The position numbers and the translations under genes were made by a program. The notes under the pieces were generated by a model that was not told the origin of the DNA, did no database searches, and saw only the letters and a program-made list of their open reading frames with translations. Positions 16,110 to 25,113 of a DNA stretch of 35,772 bases are shown in pieces. Numbering within the stretch: the stretch's first letter is position 1; each line of letters opens with the position of its first letter. This stretch comes from Nitrosomonas marina (lineage in GTDB: Bacteria; Pseudomonadota; Gammaproteobacteria; Burkholderiales; Nitrosomonadaceae): contig NZ_FOIA01000033.1 of assembly GCF_900111605.1 (NCBI RefSeq), forward strand, positions 1 through 35,772, in the 5' to 3' direction.

Positions 16110-17443
16110 ACCGACCACTATGCTTTGTTTTGATGCCTTTCGGAACAAAACCACGGGAATCAGGCGCGTCAATTGATTTTGACGCGGTATACAGTCAGTT
16201 AATTATGCCGGCTATTGAAGCTGCCGACATGGAATCGTTGCGAGCCGATGAAGAAATGGTTGGCGGCCTAATACACAAGCCTATGTATGAGCGCCTGATA
16301 TTATGCGAATATGCAGTAGCGGACCTGACTACCGCCAATGCCAATGTGTTTTATGAATTGGGACTGCGTCATGCAGTAAGGCCATCAAGTACTGTGTTGA
16401 TTTTCGCTGAAGGCGGAGGTCAATTACCCTTCGATGTTGCGCCGTTACGTGCCATTCCCTATGGGCTGAATCCAGATGGAAAACCGAATAAGCCGCAAAA
16501 GGATTTGCTTGTTTTAAGCGAGCGGTTATGCAAAGCACGGCAGGCTACCACAGATAGCCCTGTTTATCAGCTGGTGGAAGGCTTTCCCGATATACAGCGT
16601 TTAAAAACCGATGTATTCAGAGAACGAGTAGCATACTCTACGCAGGTCAAGCAACACTTGGCGCAGGCAAGAAAGCAAGGTATAAAAGCAATTGAAGCGA
16701 TTGAAACCGAATTGGAACCGATTGCGGATGCCGAGGCTGGTATGGTAGTGGATCTTTTTCTCTCTTACCGAGCTGTCAAAGCGTGGCAAAACATGATTGA
16801 CCTGGTGCAAAAAATGTCGCCTCCACTTGCTTCCACTGTGATGATTCAGGAGCAGCTGGGCTTGGCATTAAACCGCGCGGAACGTGGTGATGAAGCAGAA
16901 ATGGTTCTACTCGACTTGATCGAACGCCGCGGCCCCAGCAGCGAAACCTACGGTATTCTTGGCAGAGTTTACAAAGACCGATGGGAAACCGCAAAAAATT
17001 CAGGTAGCAAACTGCAAGCACTTGGTTTTTTACAAAAAGCAATTGATGCTTATTTAAAAGGTTTTGAAACGGATTGGCGTGATGCATATCCTGGTGTCAA
17101 TGCAGTGACCCTAATGGAACTGAAAGATCCACCAGATCCACGCAAAGACTCTTTGATTCCCATTGTCTCCTATGCCGTTGAACGGCGCATAGCCTCAGGA
17201 AAACCAGATTACTGGGATTATGCAACACGCCTGGAATTAGCTGTGCTGGCTGGAGATGAAGCTATTGCTATGGAGAACCTGGCCAATGCCCTGGCTGTCG
17301 TTCGTGAAGCATTTGAGCCTGAAACCACGGCACGTAATCTAAGATTGATACGTGAGAGCAGAGAAAAGCGTAACAATACGACAGATTCAGCCTGGACAAA
17401 AGAGATAGAAGACGAACTCCAGCAAAATCAGTCAAGTCTTTGA
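16106..17443 (+). CDS. MPFG-domain/TPR-S (DUF4071) protein
   Basis: The 445-residue protein starts with an NDT-like Rossmannoid domain (residues 1-150; CFVLMPFG, LRADEEMVGGLIHKPMYERL, ADLTTANANVFYELGLRHA). From about 170 it has the helical repeat region usually annotated as DUF4071 or 'TRAFs-binding' and described as TPR-S (VERVAYS-like start, EAGMVVDLFLSYRAVKAWQ, SSETYGILGRVYKDRW, DWRDAYPGVNAVTLMELKD, ETTARNLRLIRESRE). TPR-S proteins have been linked by others to prokaryotic conflict systems, where they may sense a nucleotide-derived signal. The MPFG domain could make or bind such a ligand. No membrane segment is present. It is the last gene of the coupled operon, and an IS3 remnant follows at once. 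Confidence 0.85.
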   Translation: MNRPLCFVLMPFGTKPRESGASIDFDAVYSQLIMPAIEAADMESLRADEEMVGGLIHKPMYERLILCEYAVADLTTANANVFYELGLRHAVRPSSTVLIFAEGGGQLPFDVAPLRAIPYGLNPDGKPNKPQKDLLVLSERLCKARQATTDSPVYQLVEGFPDIQRLKTDVFRERVAYSTQVKQHLAQARKQGIKAIEAIETELEPIADAEAGMVVDLFLSYRAVKAWQNMIDLVQKMSPPLASTVMIQEQLGLALNRAERGDEAEMVLLDLIERRGPSSETYGILGRVYKDRWETAKNSGSKLQALGFLQKAIDAYLKGFETDWRDAYPGVNAVTLMELKDPPDPRKDSLIPIVSYAVERRIASGKPDYWDYATRLELAVLAGDEAIAMENLANALAVVREAFEPETTARNLRLIRESREKRNNTTDSAWTKEIEDELQQNQSSL

Positions 17444-17890
17444 CCTGATCAGGATCTTCCGATTGACCCAAACCATGAGGAAATGCTGGCGTGGATAAAG
17501 GATAGTGCCAAAAGCATAATACACCTACGGTAGTCGGCGCATGAAAAAAGCGCTGAATGCCTTGGGTTATCCAGTTAGCCGGAATAAGGCAAGAAAATTA
17601 ATGAAAGAAGCCAAAGTCCGAGCTAAACAGCACAGGAAACACAAAGGTCACAACGAATAGCTACCATCAGCAACCGGTATTTGAGAACCGGCTGAACCGT
17701 GAGTTTGATGTGAAACAGCCTGATCAGGTTTACGCGGCTGATGTGACCAATCTATATATGGACACAGGAAGGCTGGTCGTATCTGGCAGTTGTTTTAGAT
17801 CTGTGTACACACAGGGCTGTTGGTTGGAGCATGAATTCAAGGATGAAGGCGAAACTGGTGTGTCACAAAACACTTGACCATCTTACAGTC
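17444..17890 (+). pseudogene. IS3-family transposase (OrfB) remnant
   Basis: Fragments in several frames read as one transposase: DLPIDPNHEEMLAWIKDSAK, then YGSRRMKKALNALGYPVSRN and KARKLMKEAKVR-KQHRKHK, then QQPVFENRLNREFDVKQPDQ and VYAADVTN, and after another shift WTQEGWSYLAVVLDLCTHRA and VGWSMNSRMKAKLV. These match the OrfB rve domain; the first DDE Asp is in YAADVT. At least three frameshifts and a missing 3' end make it inactive. It ends just before the patatin gene, so it may have supplied or disrupted that promoter. Confidence 0.8.
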
Positions 17891-17939
17891 ATGTGGATAC
17901 TTTAGATCTGTGACAACTCACAACAACAAGGAGTTTATC

Positions 17940-20648
17940 ATGACGCCAGAATCCAGCCAGAAACAAAATTCACTGACTGAAATAAAAAAATTAATCCAAA
18001 ATCAAATTTGCCCTGACGAAATACATCAGGTCAAGAGCCATGTAGATATTCTGAAAAAAAATTTAGAGTTTTATTGGGCATGCAAATTACTAAACCTGGC
18101 CCGGGATAAACAGCACACATTACGAGAGCAACAAGAAAAAGCGCCAGTAAAAGAATGGTGGCAGAATGAGGCGGCGCAAGATGAGGTTTGGATCATCCAA
18201 CAACTGGCCTTATGCACCTACAAGAACGAAGGACTTCCACCGAGAAAACGGCTGAACCAAGCCACAATTTTTCTGGAAGAAATCGGCTTGCGCAGCCCAG
18301 AAAATGTCAATGCAGAAACCTTGGGTTTAGGAGGAGCGGTCTATAAGCGAAAATGGCAAAAATTCGGTCAACTGGAAGATTTGTACGAATCTTTGTCTTT
18401 CTATCGCGCCGCATTTGAACGCAATCGCCAGCAAGACATGGGATATGGCGGCGCCAATGCGGCTTTCATCCTTGATTTGCTAGCCAATCGGGCAAACAGT
18501 ATTGCCCGGCGCAACGGCACTTCATCAAGTGAGGCGCAGCATTTGCAGAGACAAGCAAAGGACTTGCGACAGCAAATGGCAGAACAAATACCCGCCTGGT
18601 TAACCGAGACCAGTGATACAACTGGAGAGAATCAATTCTGGCCCAAGGTCACGCTGGCCGAAGTTCACTATGGCCTGCAGGAGTATGAGAAAGCAGGTGA
18701 TTGGCTCACTAAGGCCGACGCGATACATGCCGACAACTGGAAAAAACAAACATTGTTTGCACAATTTCTGCATATTGGCCGTTTGCAAGGTCTCGCCACC
18801 CCTAAAGAATCGGATCATTTCTCAGACTGGCATCCAGCCTGGCAAACACTCGCTCTCATCGTAGGGGAAGAATACGCGCGGCGCGCTATTTTATCAGGAT
18901 GGAGTAAAGTAGGCTTGGCCCTCTCGGGCGGTGGTTTCCGTGCCTCCTTTTTCCATTTGGGAGTCATGGCACGGCTAGCGGAAATTGATGCACTGCGCGG
19001 CGTGGAAGCATTATCCACCGTATCTGGAGGTAGTATTCTGGGAGCTCACTATTACCTTGAGGTACAGAACTGTTTGCAGACGAAACAAGATAACGAAATT
19101 ACCCGTGAAGACTACATAGAAATTGTCCGACGCGTTCAGGAAAAATTTCTGGAAGGTGTACAGACAAACATCAAAATGCAAACTTTTGCAGGCTTGCGCG
19201 ATAACCTGAACGTGTTTTTTGGCAAAAACTACTCCCGAAGCCATCGGCTGGGTGAGTTTTACGAATCAGAGCTTTACCAAAAAGTTGCAGATAGCCATGC
19301 CAATGGCACACCGCGCACCATGCCGGAATTGCTGGTGAAACCCAAAGGCGAATCCGGCTCGAATTCATTTAAACCAAAATTCTCTAATTGGTTGAGGCAA
19401 GCCAAGGTGCCGGTGATGGTCATCAACAGCACCTCCCTGAACTCCGGCCACAACTGGCAGTTTACTGCTCGCACGATGGGGGAGCCACCCAGTTCAATTA
19501 GTGGAGAAATTGACAACAATGAACGTTACCGACAAATACACTACGAAGACGCACCAACCAAAGATTTGCAAAATTATCGTCTCGGCCATGCAGTGGCGGC
19601 ATCTGCTTGTGTGCCAGGCTTGTTCGAACCCCTTACCATCGCAGGGCTCTACGATGAGCGTACGCTGCGCCTGGTCGATGGTGGGGTGCATGACAACCAG
19701 GGCATCGCTGGTTTGCTGGACGAAGGCTGCACTCGAATCCTATGCAGCGATGCCTGCGGACAAATGGGTGACGTGACTAATCCTTCCGATGCCCCACCGA
19801 GCGTGTTGATGCGCGCCAGCTCTATCCTGCAAGATCGAGTACGCGAGGCACAACACCAAGATTTGCGCTGTCGCCTGGATAGCCGTGCCCTGGACGGATT
19901 GTTTTTTGTACACACCCGCAAAGAGCTGGAAGCCGCACCACTGGATTGGATCAATTGCCAGGATCCGCAATCACCAACAGACACTAGGGAAAGCTTAACC
20001 TCCTACGGTATCGATCGTGAGTTGCAAGAAAAAATCGCTGGGATACGTACTGACCTGGATGCATTTACTGAAGTGGAAGCATATGCACTGATGGCAAGTG
20101 GCTACCAGATCACAAAACGAGAGTTCGAGTTACTACAGGCGCAACACCGTAAAGATGGCAATCCCGGAACCTGGGGCGGCTATGACATCGATGCTAATGG
20201 AACAGATTGGCCGTTTCGTCCCTTAGAGCCCTTACTGGCAATGAAGCCAGGTGCAAACGCACAACGCAACGACTTGAGTTTGCAACTGCATGTCGCCCGT
20301 AAAATATTTTTTAAAACATGGGACGTGAGTCTTACTTACAAGATTTTGACCTCTTTGGCGCTTCTTCTCGTTCTAACCGGTTTGCTCGGGTTAATATGGT
20401 CTGTTAGAAATGATGTCGTCAGCACAATCACCTGGGGGGGGCTGCTTATAGCAATCATCCTTTTCGGTGCCACTTTATTCATGCCTATGCTCCAATGGTT
20501 AAAGCCCAGCGGTCAAGCAAAAAGCTGGCTGATCAAATTCGCTATTGCCGGACTTGGCTGCATTCTAGCCAATATACATCTATACCTAGTTGACCGGTGG
20601 TTCCTTGCCAGAGGAAAACTGGATCGTTTGTTAAAATTAAAACCGTAA
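17940..20648 (+). CDS. TPR-S-patatin phospholipase with C-terminal membrane helices
   Basis: AAGGAG 6 bases before ATG 17940 sets the start (902 residues). Residues 1 to about 300 are a TPR-S-like helical array (ETLGLGGAVYKRKWQKFGQL, FWPKVTLAEVHYGLQEYEKA). The patatin domain follows: oxyanion loop SGGGFRAS (G330-R334), nucleophile elbow TVSGGS with Ser 362, and the catalytic DGG with Asp 580 (LVDGGVHDNQG). Three hydrophobic helices lie near 800-890. Patatins hydrolyse membrane phospholipids, and in defence systems such as CBASS they kill the infected cell. A TPR-S sensor, a lipase and a membrane anchor suggest a self-contained abortive effector (inference). It shares the TPR-S theme with the operon just upstream, and all catalytic residues are present. 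Confidence 0.88.
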   Translation: MTPESSQKQNSLTEIKKLIQNQICPDEIHQVKSHVDILKKNLEFYWACKLLNLARDKQHTLREQQEKAPVKEWWQNEAAQDEVWIIQQLALCTYKNEGLPPRKRLNQATIFLEEIGLRSPENVNAETLGLGGAVYKRKWQKFGQLEDLYESLSFYRAAFERNRQQDMGYGGANAAFILDLLANRANSIARRNGTSSSEAQHLQRQAKDLRQQMAEQIPAWLTETSDTTGENQFWPKVTLAEVHYGLQEYEKAGDWLTKADAIHADNWKKQTLFAQFLHIGRLQGLATPKESDHFSDWHPAWQTLALIVGEEYARRAILSGWSKVGLALSGGGFRASFFHLGVMARLAEIDALRGVEALSTVSGGSILGAHYYLEVQNCLQTKQDNEITREDYIEIVRRVQEKFLEGVQTNIKMQTFAGLRDNLNVFFGKNYSRSHRLGEFYESELYQKVADSHANGTPRTMPELLVKPKGESGSNSFKPKFSNWLRQAKVPVMVINSTSLNSGHNWQFTARTMGEPPSSISGEIDNNERYRQIHYEDAPTKDLQNYRLGHAVAASACVPGLFEPLTIAGLYDERTLRLVDGGVHDNQGIAGLLDEGCTRILCSDACGQMGDVTNPSDAPPSVLMRASSILQDRVREAQHQDLRCRLDSRALDGLFFVHTRKELEAAPLDWINCQDPQSPTDTRESLTSYGIDRELQEKIAGIRTDLDAFTEVEAYALMASGYQITKREFELLQAQHRKDGNPGTWGGYDIDANGTDWPFRPLEPLLAMKPGANAQRNDLSLQLHVARKIFFKTWDVSLTYKILTSLALLLVLTGLLGLIWSVRNDVVSTITWGGLLIAIILFGATLFMPMLQWLKPSGQAKSWLIKFAIAGLGCILANIHLYLVDRWFLARGKLDRLLKLKP

Positions 20649-21283
20649 TCCAAACGACTTCAGCACATAACATGTTTTGAGTCAATCAAACTTGCAACGA
20701 TAAGAGAGCTCATCTGGCAAATGTAAAGAAAGGAGTTTCATTTACTGATAAACATATAGTTAAACTAACACAGCGACAGCCATCGCCATATGAGCCAATG
20801 GGCCAGTTCTATTTGCCACTCTGAAGGAGTGGTGTTGTGGTAACTTTTTATTGAAATTAAGGGAATGACACCATGAGCCAAATGTTTGGCCAACAAATAA
20901 ATGTACGGCCCCTCCCCCATTTCCCAAAAATTTCTTTCGTGATCGTGGGCGGCATCTACCTAATGAACGTTGGGTAAAATTTGACAATAAACGTATATTT
21001 TGCTGTTTTATACAAAGATTGAGATTGGTTGAACAGGCTGAAAACTTTGCCCGCTAAGCAAGGCTGAGCTTTGGCAATTGGGTCTCCACAAACTCATACC
21101 CGATCAATACTTGGCGAACGATAAAAAAGTTTTTACAAGCAAGATACTTTTATTGACAATAACACAATCATATGAGCGGCCAATGCTTTGTTTAGCAACT
21201 CTGTGCGCAGACGACAAAACAACCAATAACCTTGGTATACGCCTCCTCCTATCACCATTTTCTATCTACCAGGAGAATGAATC
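20649..21283. other. Intergenic region between patatin and subtilase
   Basis: It holds one possible 34-codon gene (20873-20977). TTGACA boxes occur at 20981 and 21153, but neither has a well-placed -10 box. No other feature is seen. Confidence 0.4.
20873..20977 (+). CDS. Possible 34-residue peptide
   Basis: MSQMFGQQINVRPLPHFPKI is followed by a short hydrophobic end (SFVIVGGIYLMNVG). AAGGGA about 9 bases upstream is a fair ribosome site. Nothing else supports it, and I recognise no family. Confidence 0.25.
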   Translation: MSQMFGQQINVRPLPHFPKISFVIVGGIYLMNVG

Positions 21284-23401
21284 ATGCCAAAAATTTATTA
21301 CGGCACAAAGAAGGAACCCGCTTTTGAACTGGTACAAAGCGATGATTTGATCGCGGTCCGTACTCGTAGCAAAAGGTCGCTGACAAGATCGACAGGCCCT
21401 GTCGCCCAACCCATTTCGGCTGAATTGGATGATGGTGTACTGGTTGTATCTTACCCGGAAGCTGGAGTAGAAGTGTATCGAATCCCTACCGATCGCCACG
21501 TCAAGTCAGTGAGTGATCGAAAATCCGCGCTTCGTGCCTCACCTGAGGTGCAATTTGCAGGTAGTGTACTGGTAGATCCAGTTTCCAAAGAACCCGTACT
21601 TTACACAGAAAATATCTTTATCAAATTCATCGATACCGCCGACCCGGATGATTGTGCCGAAATCATACGTGATGCCGGGCTGACGATAAAATCCCAACCA
21701 GATTATGCAACCAACGCCTATTTCGTGGAAGCGCCAACAGGCACAGGTCAAAAGATATTTGATATCGCAAACGATCTTTTAAAACACGATAATGTCGAAT
21801 ATTGCCACCCGGAACTTATTCGCCCTCGAGCCCGTAAGCAGATTTTTCCTCAGCAATGGCATTTAAAAAAAACCTCCATTAACGGACTGCTGATCGATGC
21901 CAGCGTAAATGTGGCCGCTGCTCACGAAATTACGCAAGGTGAAGGAGTCAGTATTGCCGTCATCGATGATGGTGTTGATATTGATCATCCTGAATTTTCC
22001 GGCACAGGCAAAATTGTTGCTCCACGCGATGCAACGCTTCTTACCAATAATCCACGCCCGAAAGATACCTTTGGCATTGGCCCTAATGGCGACAATCATG
22101 GCACTGCATGCGCCGGCGTTGCTTGCGCCAATGGGATAGATGGCGCTTCTGGTGTAGCACCCAAAGCCAGATTGATTCCTATCCGCCTTGCTTCCGGCCT
22201 TGGCTCGCAAAGAGAAGCGGAAGCCTTTAAATGGGCTGCGGACAATGGCGCGGATGTAATCTCATGCAGTTGGGGTCCACCTGATGGCCGATGGTGGGAT
22301 AAAAATGATGTCAAACATCGCAGTATTTTTCAATTACCCGCCAGTACGCGGCTCGCAATGGATTATGTTACACAGAAGGGGCGTAACGGCAAAGGCTGTG
22401 TGATTTTATTCGCTGCAGGCAATGGTAATGAATCCGTCGATAACGATGGTTATGCCAGTTACTCGAAAGTCATTGCTGTAACCGCGTGCAATGACCGAGG
22501 CACACGCAGTGTTTATAGCGACTTTGGCAAAGCTGCCTGGTGCGCCTTCCCAAGCAGTGACTTCGGTTATGCACCTTTTCAGCATCCTGACGCCCTTACG
22601 CCGGGAATCTGGACGACCGACCGCATAGGAAGGCACGGCTACAATCCGGATGAACGCGGCCATGCCGCTGGCGATCCGGCATTCAATTACACCAACAGTT
22701 TTGGCGGCACTTCAAGCGCATGTCCCGGAGCAGCCGGCATTGCCGCGCTAATATTATCGGTCAACCCGGATTTAAAGTGGCTGGAAGTCAAGACACTGTT
22801 TAAAAAAGCCTGTGACAAAATCGATCCTCAAAATGGAGATTACAATTCTGAGGGGCATAGCCCAAAATATGGTTATGGCCGGTTAAATGCACTCAATGCT
22901 GTCGAATTAGCCAAACCACAACCCAGAAATGCCGTTACCATCAACCGCAGATTTGATGCACCTATCCTGGACATGCAAACCGGCTCATTCGCTCTTGAAG
23001 TTGCAGATGATACTCCTATTGAATCTCTAGCTATCAGCGTGGACATCCAACACACTTACATTGGCGATCTGATTCTTTCCCTGCAACCACCTGCAGGAAC
23101 AGGTATTGACACACTGGTGCTTTACTCCCGGTCCGGCGGCGCAACAAAAAATCTTAAGCAAACGTTCGATACAGTTACGACGCCTGAACTCGCTAAATTT
23201 TCTGGTAAGAAATGCCAAGGAACCTGGACACTCCAGATTCAGGATGTTGCTGCACAGGATTCCGGTACCTTGGTGTCATTTGGCATTAATCTAATATTTC
23301 CTCGAACAGATTGGATTGTCCCCGCCGAAAAAGCAAAAAAACATCAAGCATCCAACAAAACTGTCAAAAAAAACTTTCCAAAAAAATCACCCAATAAATA
23401 A
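21284..23401 (+). CDS. Subtilisin-like serine protease (S8) with C-terminal P domain
   Basis: The 705-residue protein has the S8 triad: Asp 228 (AVIDDGVDIDHPEF), His 272 (NHGTACAGVA) and Ser 477 (FGGTSSACPG), with an oxyanion Asn in LFAAGNGN. Residues about 1-190 are an N-terminal region that could be a propeptide or sensor. Residues 560-670 form a proprotein-convertase P domain (IQHTYIGDLILSLQPPAGTG, GTWTLQIQDVAAQDSGTL). The tail is lysine-rich. There is no signal peptide or membrane segment, so it probably acts in the cytosol or is released by lysis. AGGAG 8 bases before the ATG sets the start. It heads a three-gene operon with an M15 peptidase (20 bases downstream) and a small exported protein. 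Proteases next to TPR-S and TIR genes often act as conflict effectors. Confidence 0.9.
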   Translation: MPKIYYGTKKEPAFELVQSDDLIAVRTRSKRSLTRSTGPVAQPISAELDDGVLVVSYPEAGVEVYRIPTDRHVKSVSDRKSALRASPEVQFAGSVLVDPVSKEPVLYTENIFIKFIDTADPDDCAEIIRDAGLTIKSQPDYATNAYFVEAPTGTGQKIFDIANDLLKHDNVEYCHPELIRPRARKQIFPQQWHLKKTSINGLLIDASVNVAAAHEITQGEGVSIAVIDDGVDIDHPEFSGTGKIVAPRDATLLTNNPRPKDTFGIGPNGDNHGTACAGVACANGIDGASGVAPKARLIPIRLASGLGSQREAEAFKWAADNGADVISCSWGPPDGRWWDKNDVKHRSIFQLPASTRLAMDYVTQKGRNGKGCVILFAAGNGNESVDNDGYASYSKVIAVTACNDRGTRSVYSDFGKAAWCAFPSSDFGYAPFQHPDALTPGIWTTDRIGRHGYNPDERGHAAGDPAFNYTNSFGGTSSACPGAAGIAALILSVNPDLKWLEVKTLFKKACDKIDPQNGDYNSEGHSPKYGYGRLNALNAVELAKPQPRNAVTINRRFDAPILDMQTGSFALEVADDTPIESLAISVDIQHTYIGDLILSLQPPAGTGIDTLVLYSRSGGATKNLKQTFDTVTTPELAKFSGKKCQGTWTLQIQDVAAQDSGTLVSFGINLIFPRTDWIVPAEKAKKHQASNKTVKKNFPKKSPNK

Positions 23402-23421
23402 ATTTTCTTTGAGGAGCAAAC

Positions 23422-24183
23422 ATGAATCTAAATGACTTGGCAAGCGTACCCGCGAACATTAATTCAGGCGTTAGAAGCGCCAAGCAACAAACAATGCTGG
23501 CATTACTTGGCAATCCACGTTCTTCTTATGATGTTGATTGCCAACCTGTTACTAACCCTACGCTAAAAAAATTGATCGTATTGCAAGACGTAGGGCCATT
23601 TAGAGTTACAGGGCTCAAACCAGCAGTTGAGGATTTGCGTAAGATTTTTGCTGATGTAAAAGCAAGTAACGCTGAGTTGTATTCAGCATTGGGAACTGCC
23701 GGAATGTTTTGTTGCCGCCTTGTTCGCGGCACCAAAACAGGCGCAATCAGCAATCATTCCTGGGGAACTGCTATTGATTTAAAAATCAATGACGTACTTG
23801 ATCGGCGAGGAGATGGCAAGGTGCTACAGGGATTGGTTGACCTTGCGCCTTATTTTAATAAACAAGGATGGTTCTGGGGCGCCGATTTTGGAACAGAAGA
23901 TGGTATGCACTTTGAAGTTGGCGATGAACGTATACGAGAGTTTCATAAAGCTGGCTTATTTGACCGCACTGTCGCAATGCCTCAGTCAACACTGAGTATC
24001 GGCGATCGCGGTCCTGAAGTACGCCACCTACAGAAAAGACTTAATTCTTTTGGCGCAGAAATGAAGGTCGATGGCATTTTTGGTCCAGCTACACATGCTG
24101 CAGTGATTGCATTTCAGGCTGACAAAGGACTTACACCAGATGGCATTGTCGGTCCCAAAACAGCCAAAGCATTGGACTTATAA
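23422..24183 (+). CDS. M15-type D,D-/L,D-peptidase with peptidoglycan-binding domain
   Basis: The 253-residue protein has the M15 zinc ligands His 112 and Asp 119 (SNHSWGTAIDL) and His 163 (DGMHFEV). After a short linker it has a C-terminal PG_binding_1 domain (LSIGDRGPEVRHLQKRLNSF, VDGIFGPATHAAVIAFQ, LTPDGIVGPKTAKAL). Such enzymes cut peptide stems of the cell wall. No signal peptide is visible, as in phage endolysins, so access to the wall would need lysis or another export route. GAGGAG lies just before the ATG, and the gene follows the subtilase by 20 bases. Confidence 0.88.
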   Translation: MNLNDLASVPANINSGVRSAKQQTMLALLGNPRSSYDVDCQPVTNPTLKKLIVLQDVGPFRVTGLKPAVEDLRKIFADVKASNAELYSALGTAGMFCCRLVRGTKTGAISNHSWGTAIDLKINDVLDRRGDGKVLQGLVDLAPYFNKQGWFWGADFGTEDGMHFEVGDERIREFHKAGLFDRTVAMPQSTLSIGDRGPEVRHLQKRLNSFGAEMKVDGIFGPATHAAVIAFQADKGLTPDGIVGPKTAKALDL

Positions 24184-24207
24184 AATTGGTTTCAAGGAGT
24201 CACACAT

Positions 24208-24786
24208 ATGCGATTCGCTATTTTAGTGCTATTAGCTGTATTGTTATGGGCGCCCTTTTGCATTTATAGCAATGGAAATAGCGTGTATGTGTCATTGCAA
24301 ACACAGTCTTGCAGAACACCCGGTGACTTAATTAGTCGTTACTATACATCCCGCAACCTTGAAGTCAGTGAATGCCCAACCAAGGTCTCGGTTCAATCAG
24401 CACCATTGAGGTTGTTCGTTGTGTCATCTAATGAAAGGTCCTGGATTGACTTAGCATTGGGAAAGACCATTTGGTCAAGCGAGGATGAAATTGTTTATGA
24501 AAAAGAAAACCAGTTTGGCTATTTCCCCAACGTAAGTAATGCGCCAGCAGAAATAAGAATGCGCCATATGGAGGCGACTGGATTAATTTTCCGAATAACC
24601 GCGCAAGCCCCCGAAGATCGCTCATCCACTCTGGGTGCATCGAATGTTTCACGATTATTCGTATTGGCTTTCAGGGATTCAGCCGTGTGTTTTCTTGGTC
24701 TTGTTCGCAACAACACCACAGCCCGCAATCTTTTAGATTCTGATGCAGCTTGTCAGCGCGTATTGAAGTCTGAGCAACTGCGTTGA
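24208..24786 (+). CDS. Small exported protein of unknown function
   Basis: The 192-residue protein begins with a hydrophobic signal sequence (MRFAILVLLAVLLWAPFCIY). AAGGAG 8 bases before the ATG and a 24-base gap to the M15 gene place it in the same operon. The mature part contains five cysteines, suggesting periplasmic disulfides. I recognise no family. It may protect against, or work with, the proteases encoded upstream. Confidence 0.7.
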   Translation: MRFAILVLLAVLLWAPFCIYSNGNSVYVSLQTQSCRTPGDLISRYYTSRNLEVSECPTKVSVQSAPLRLFVVSSNERSWIDLALGKTIWSSEDEIVYEKENQFGYFPNVSNAPAEIRMRHMEATGLIFRITAQAPEDRSSTLGASNVSRLFVLAFRDSAVCFLGLVRNNTTARNLLDSDAACQRVLKSEQLR

Positions 24787-24796
24787 GACAAGTTAA

Positions 24797-24979
24797 ATGC
24801 CTACGGCACTACCGGTTCCCGCTTCACGAAGCTATTTCATGAAAACAGGGTACGCACATGAATTCATTGTAATTTTTCTCGCCCCGCTTGTAACCGTTTC
24901 AGTGGTATATGAATATCTACACAGTTTCCACGCAAAGGCTCCGACTATACAGAGTCTCATCAAACGGTCATATTTATAA
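24797..24979 (+). CDS. Possible small membrane peptide
   Basis: A 60-residue frame starts 10 bases after the exported protein's stop and has one hydrophobic helix (EFIVIFLAPLVTVSVVYEYL). The ribosome site is weak and no family is recognised, so this may not be a gene. Confidence 0.25.
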   Translation: MPTALPVPASRSYFMKTGYAHEFIVIFLAPLVTVSVVYEYLHSFHAKAPTIQSLIKRSYL

Positions 24980-25086
24980 CCGCTGTTTACTCGCTTCATT
25001 CAATTTCGCAGTATGATTTGCGACCAAGGCCATTATCCTAATTCTAATTCATGAAAAACTTGTGAACGTCGAAAGATGCTGCTTCC

Positions 25087-25105
25087 GGCGCTCACAAGCG
25101 CCTTT
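25087..25105 (+). terminator. Weak intrinsic terminator
   Basis: GGCGCT and AGCGCC pair around a CACA loop, followed by TTT. It lies at the convergent end of two operons. Confidence 0.35.
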
Positions 25106-25113
25106 ATCCATTA

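Larger units (their letters stand above)
24787..25113. other. Convergent intergenic region
   Basis: It holds a doubtful 60-codon frame (24797-24979) and a small hairpin (25087-25105) between the plus-strand protease operon and the minus-strand metalloprotease. Confidence 0.4.
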
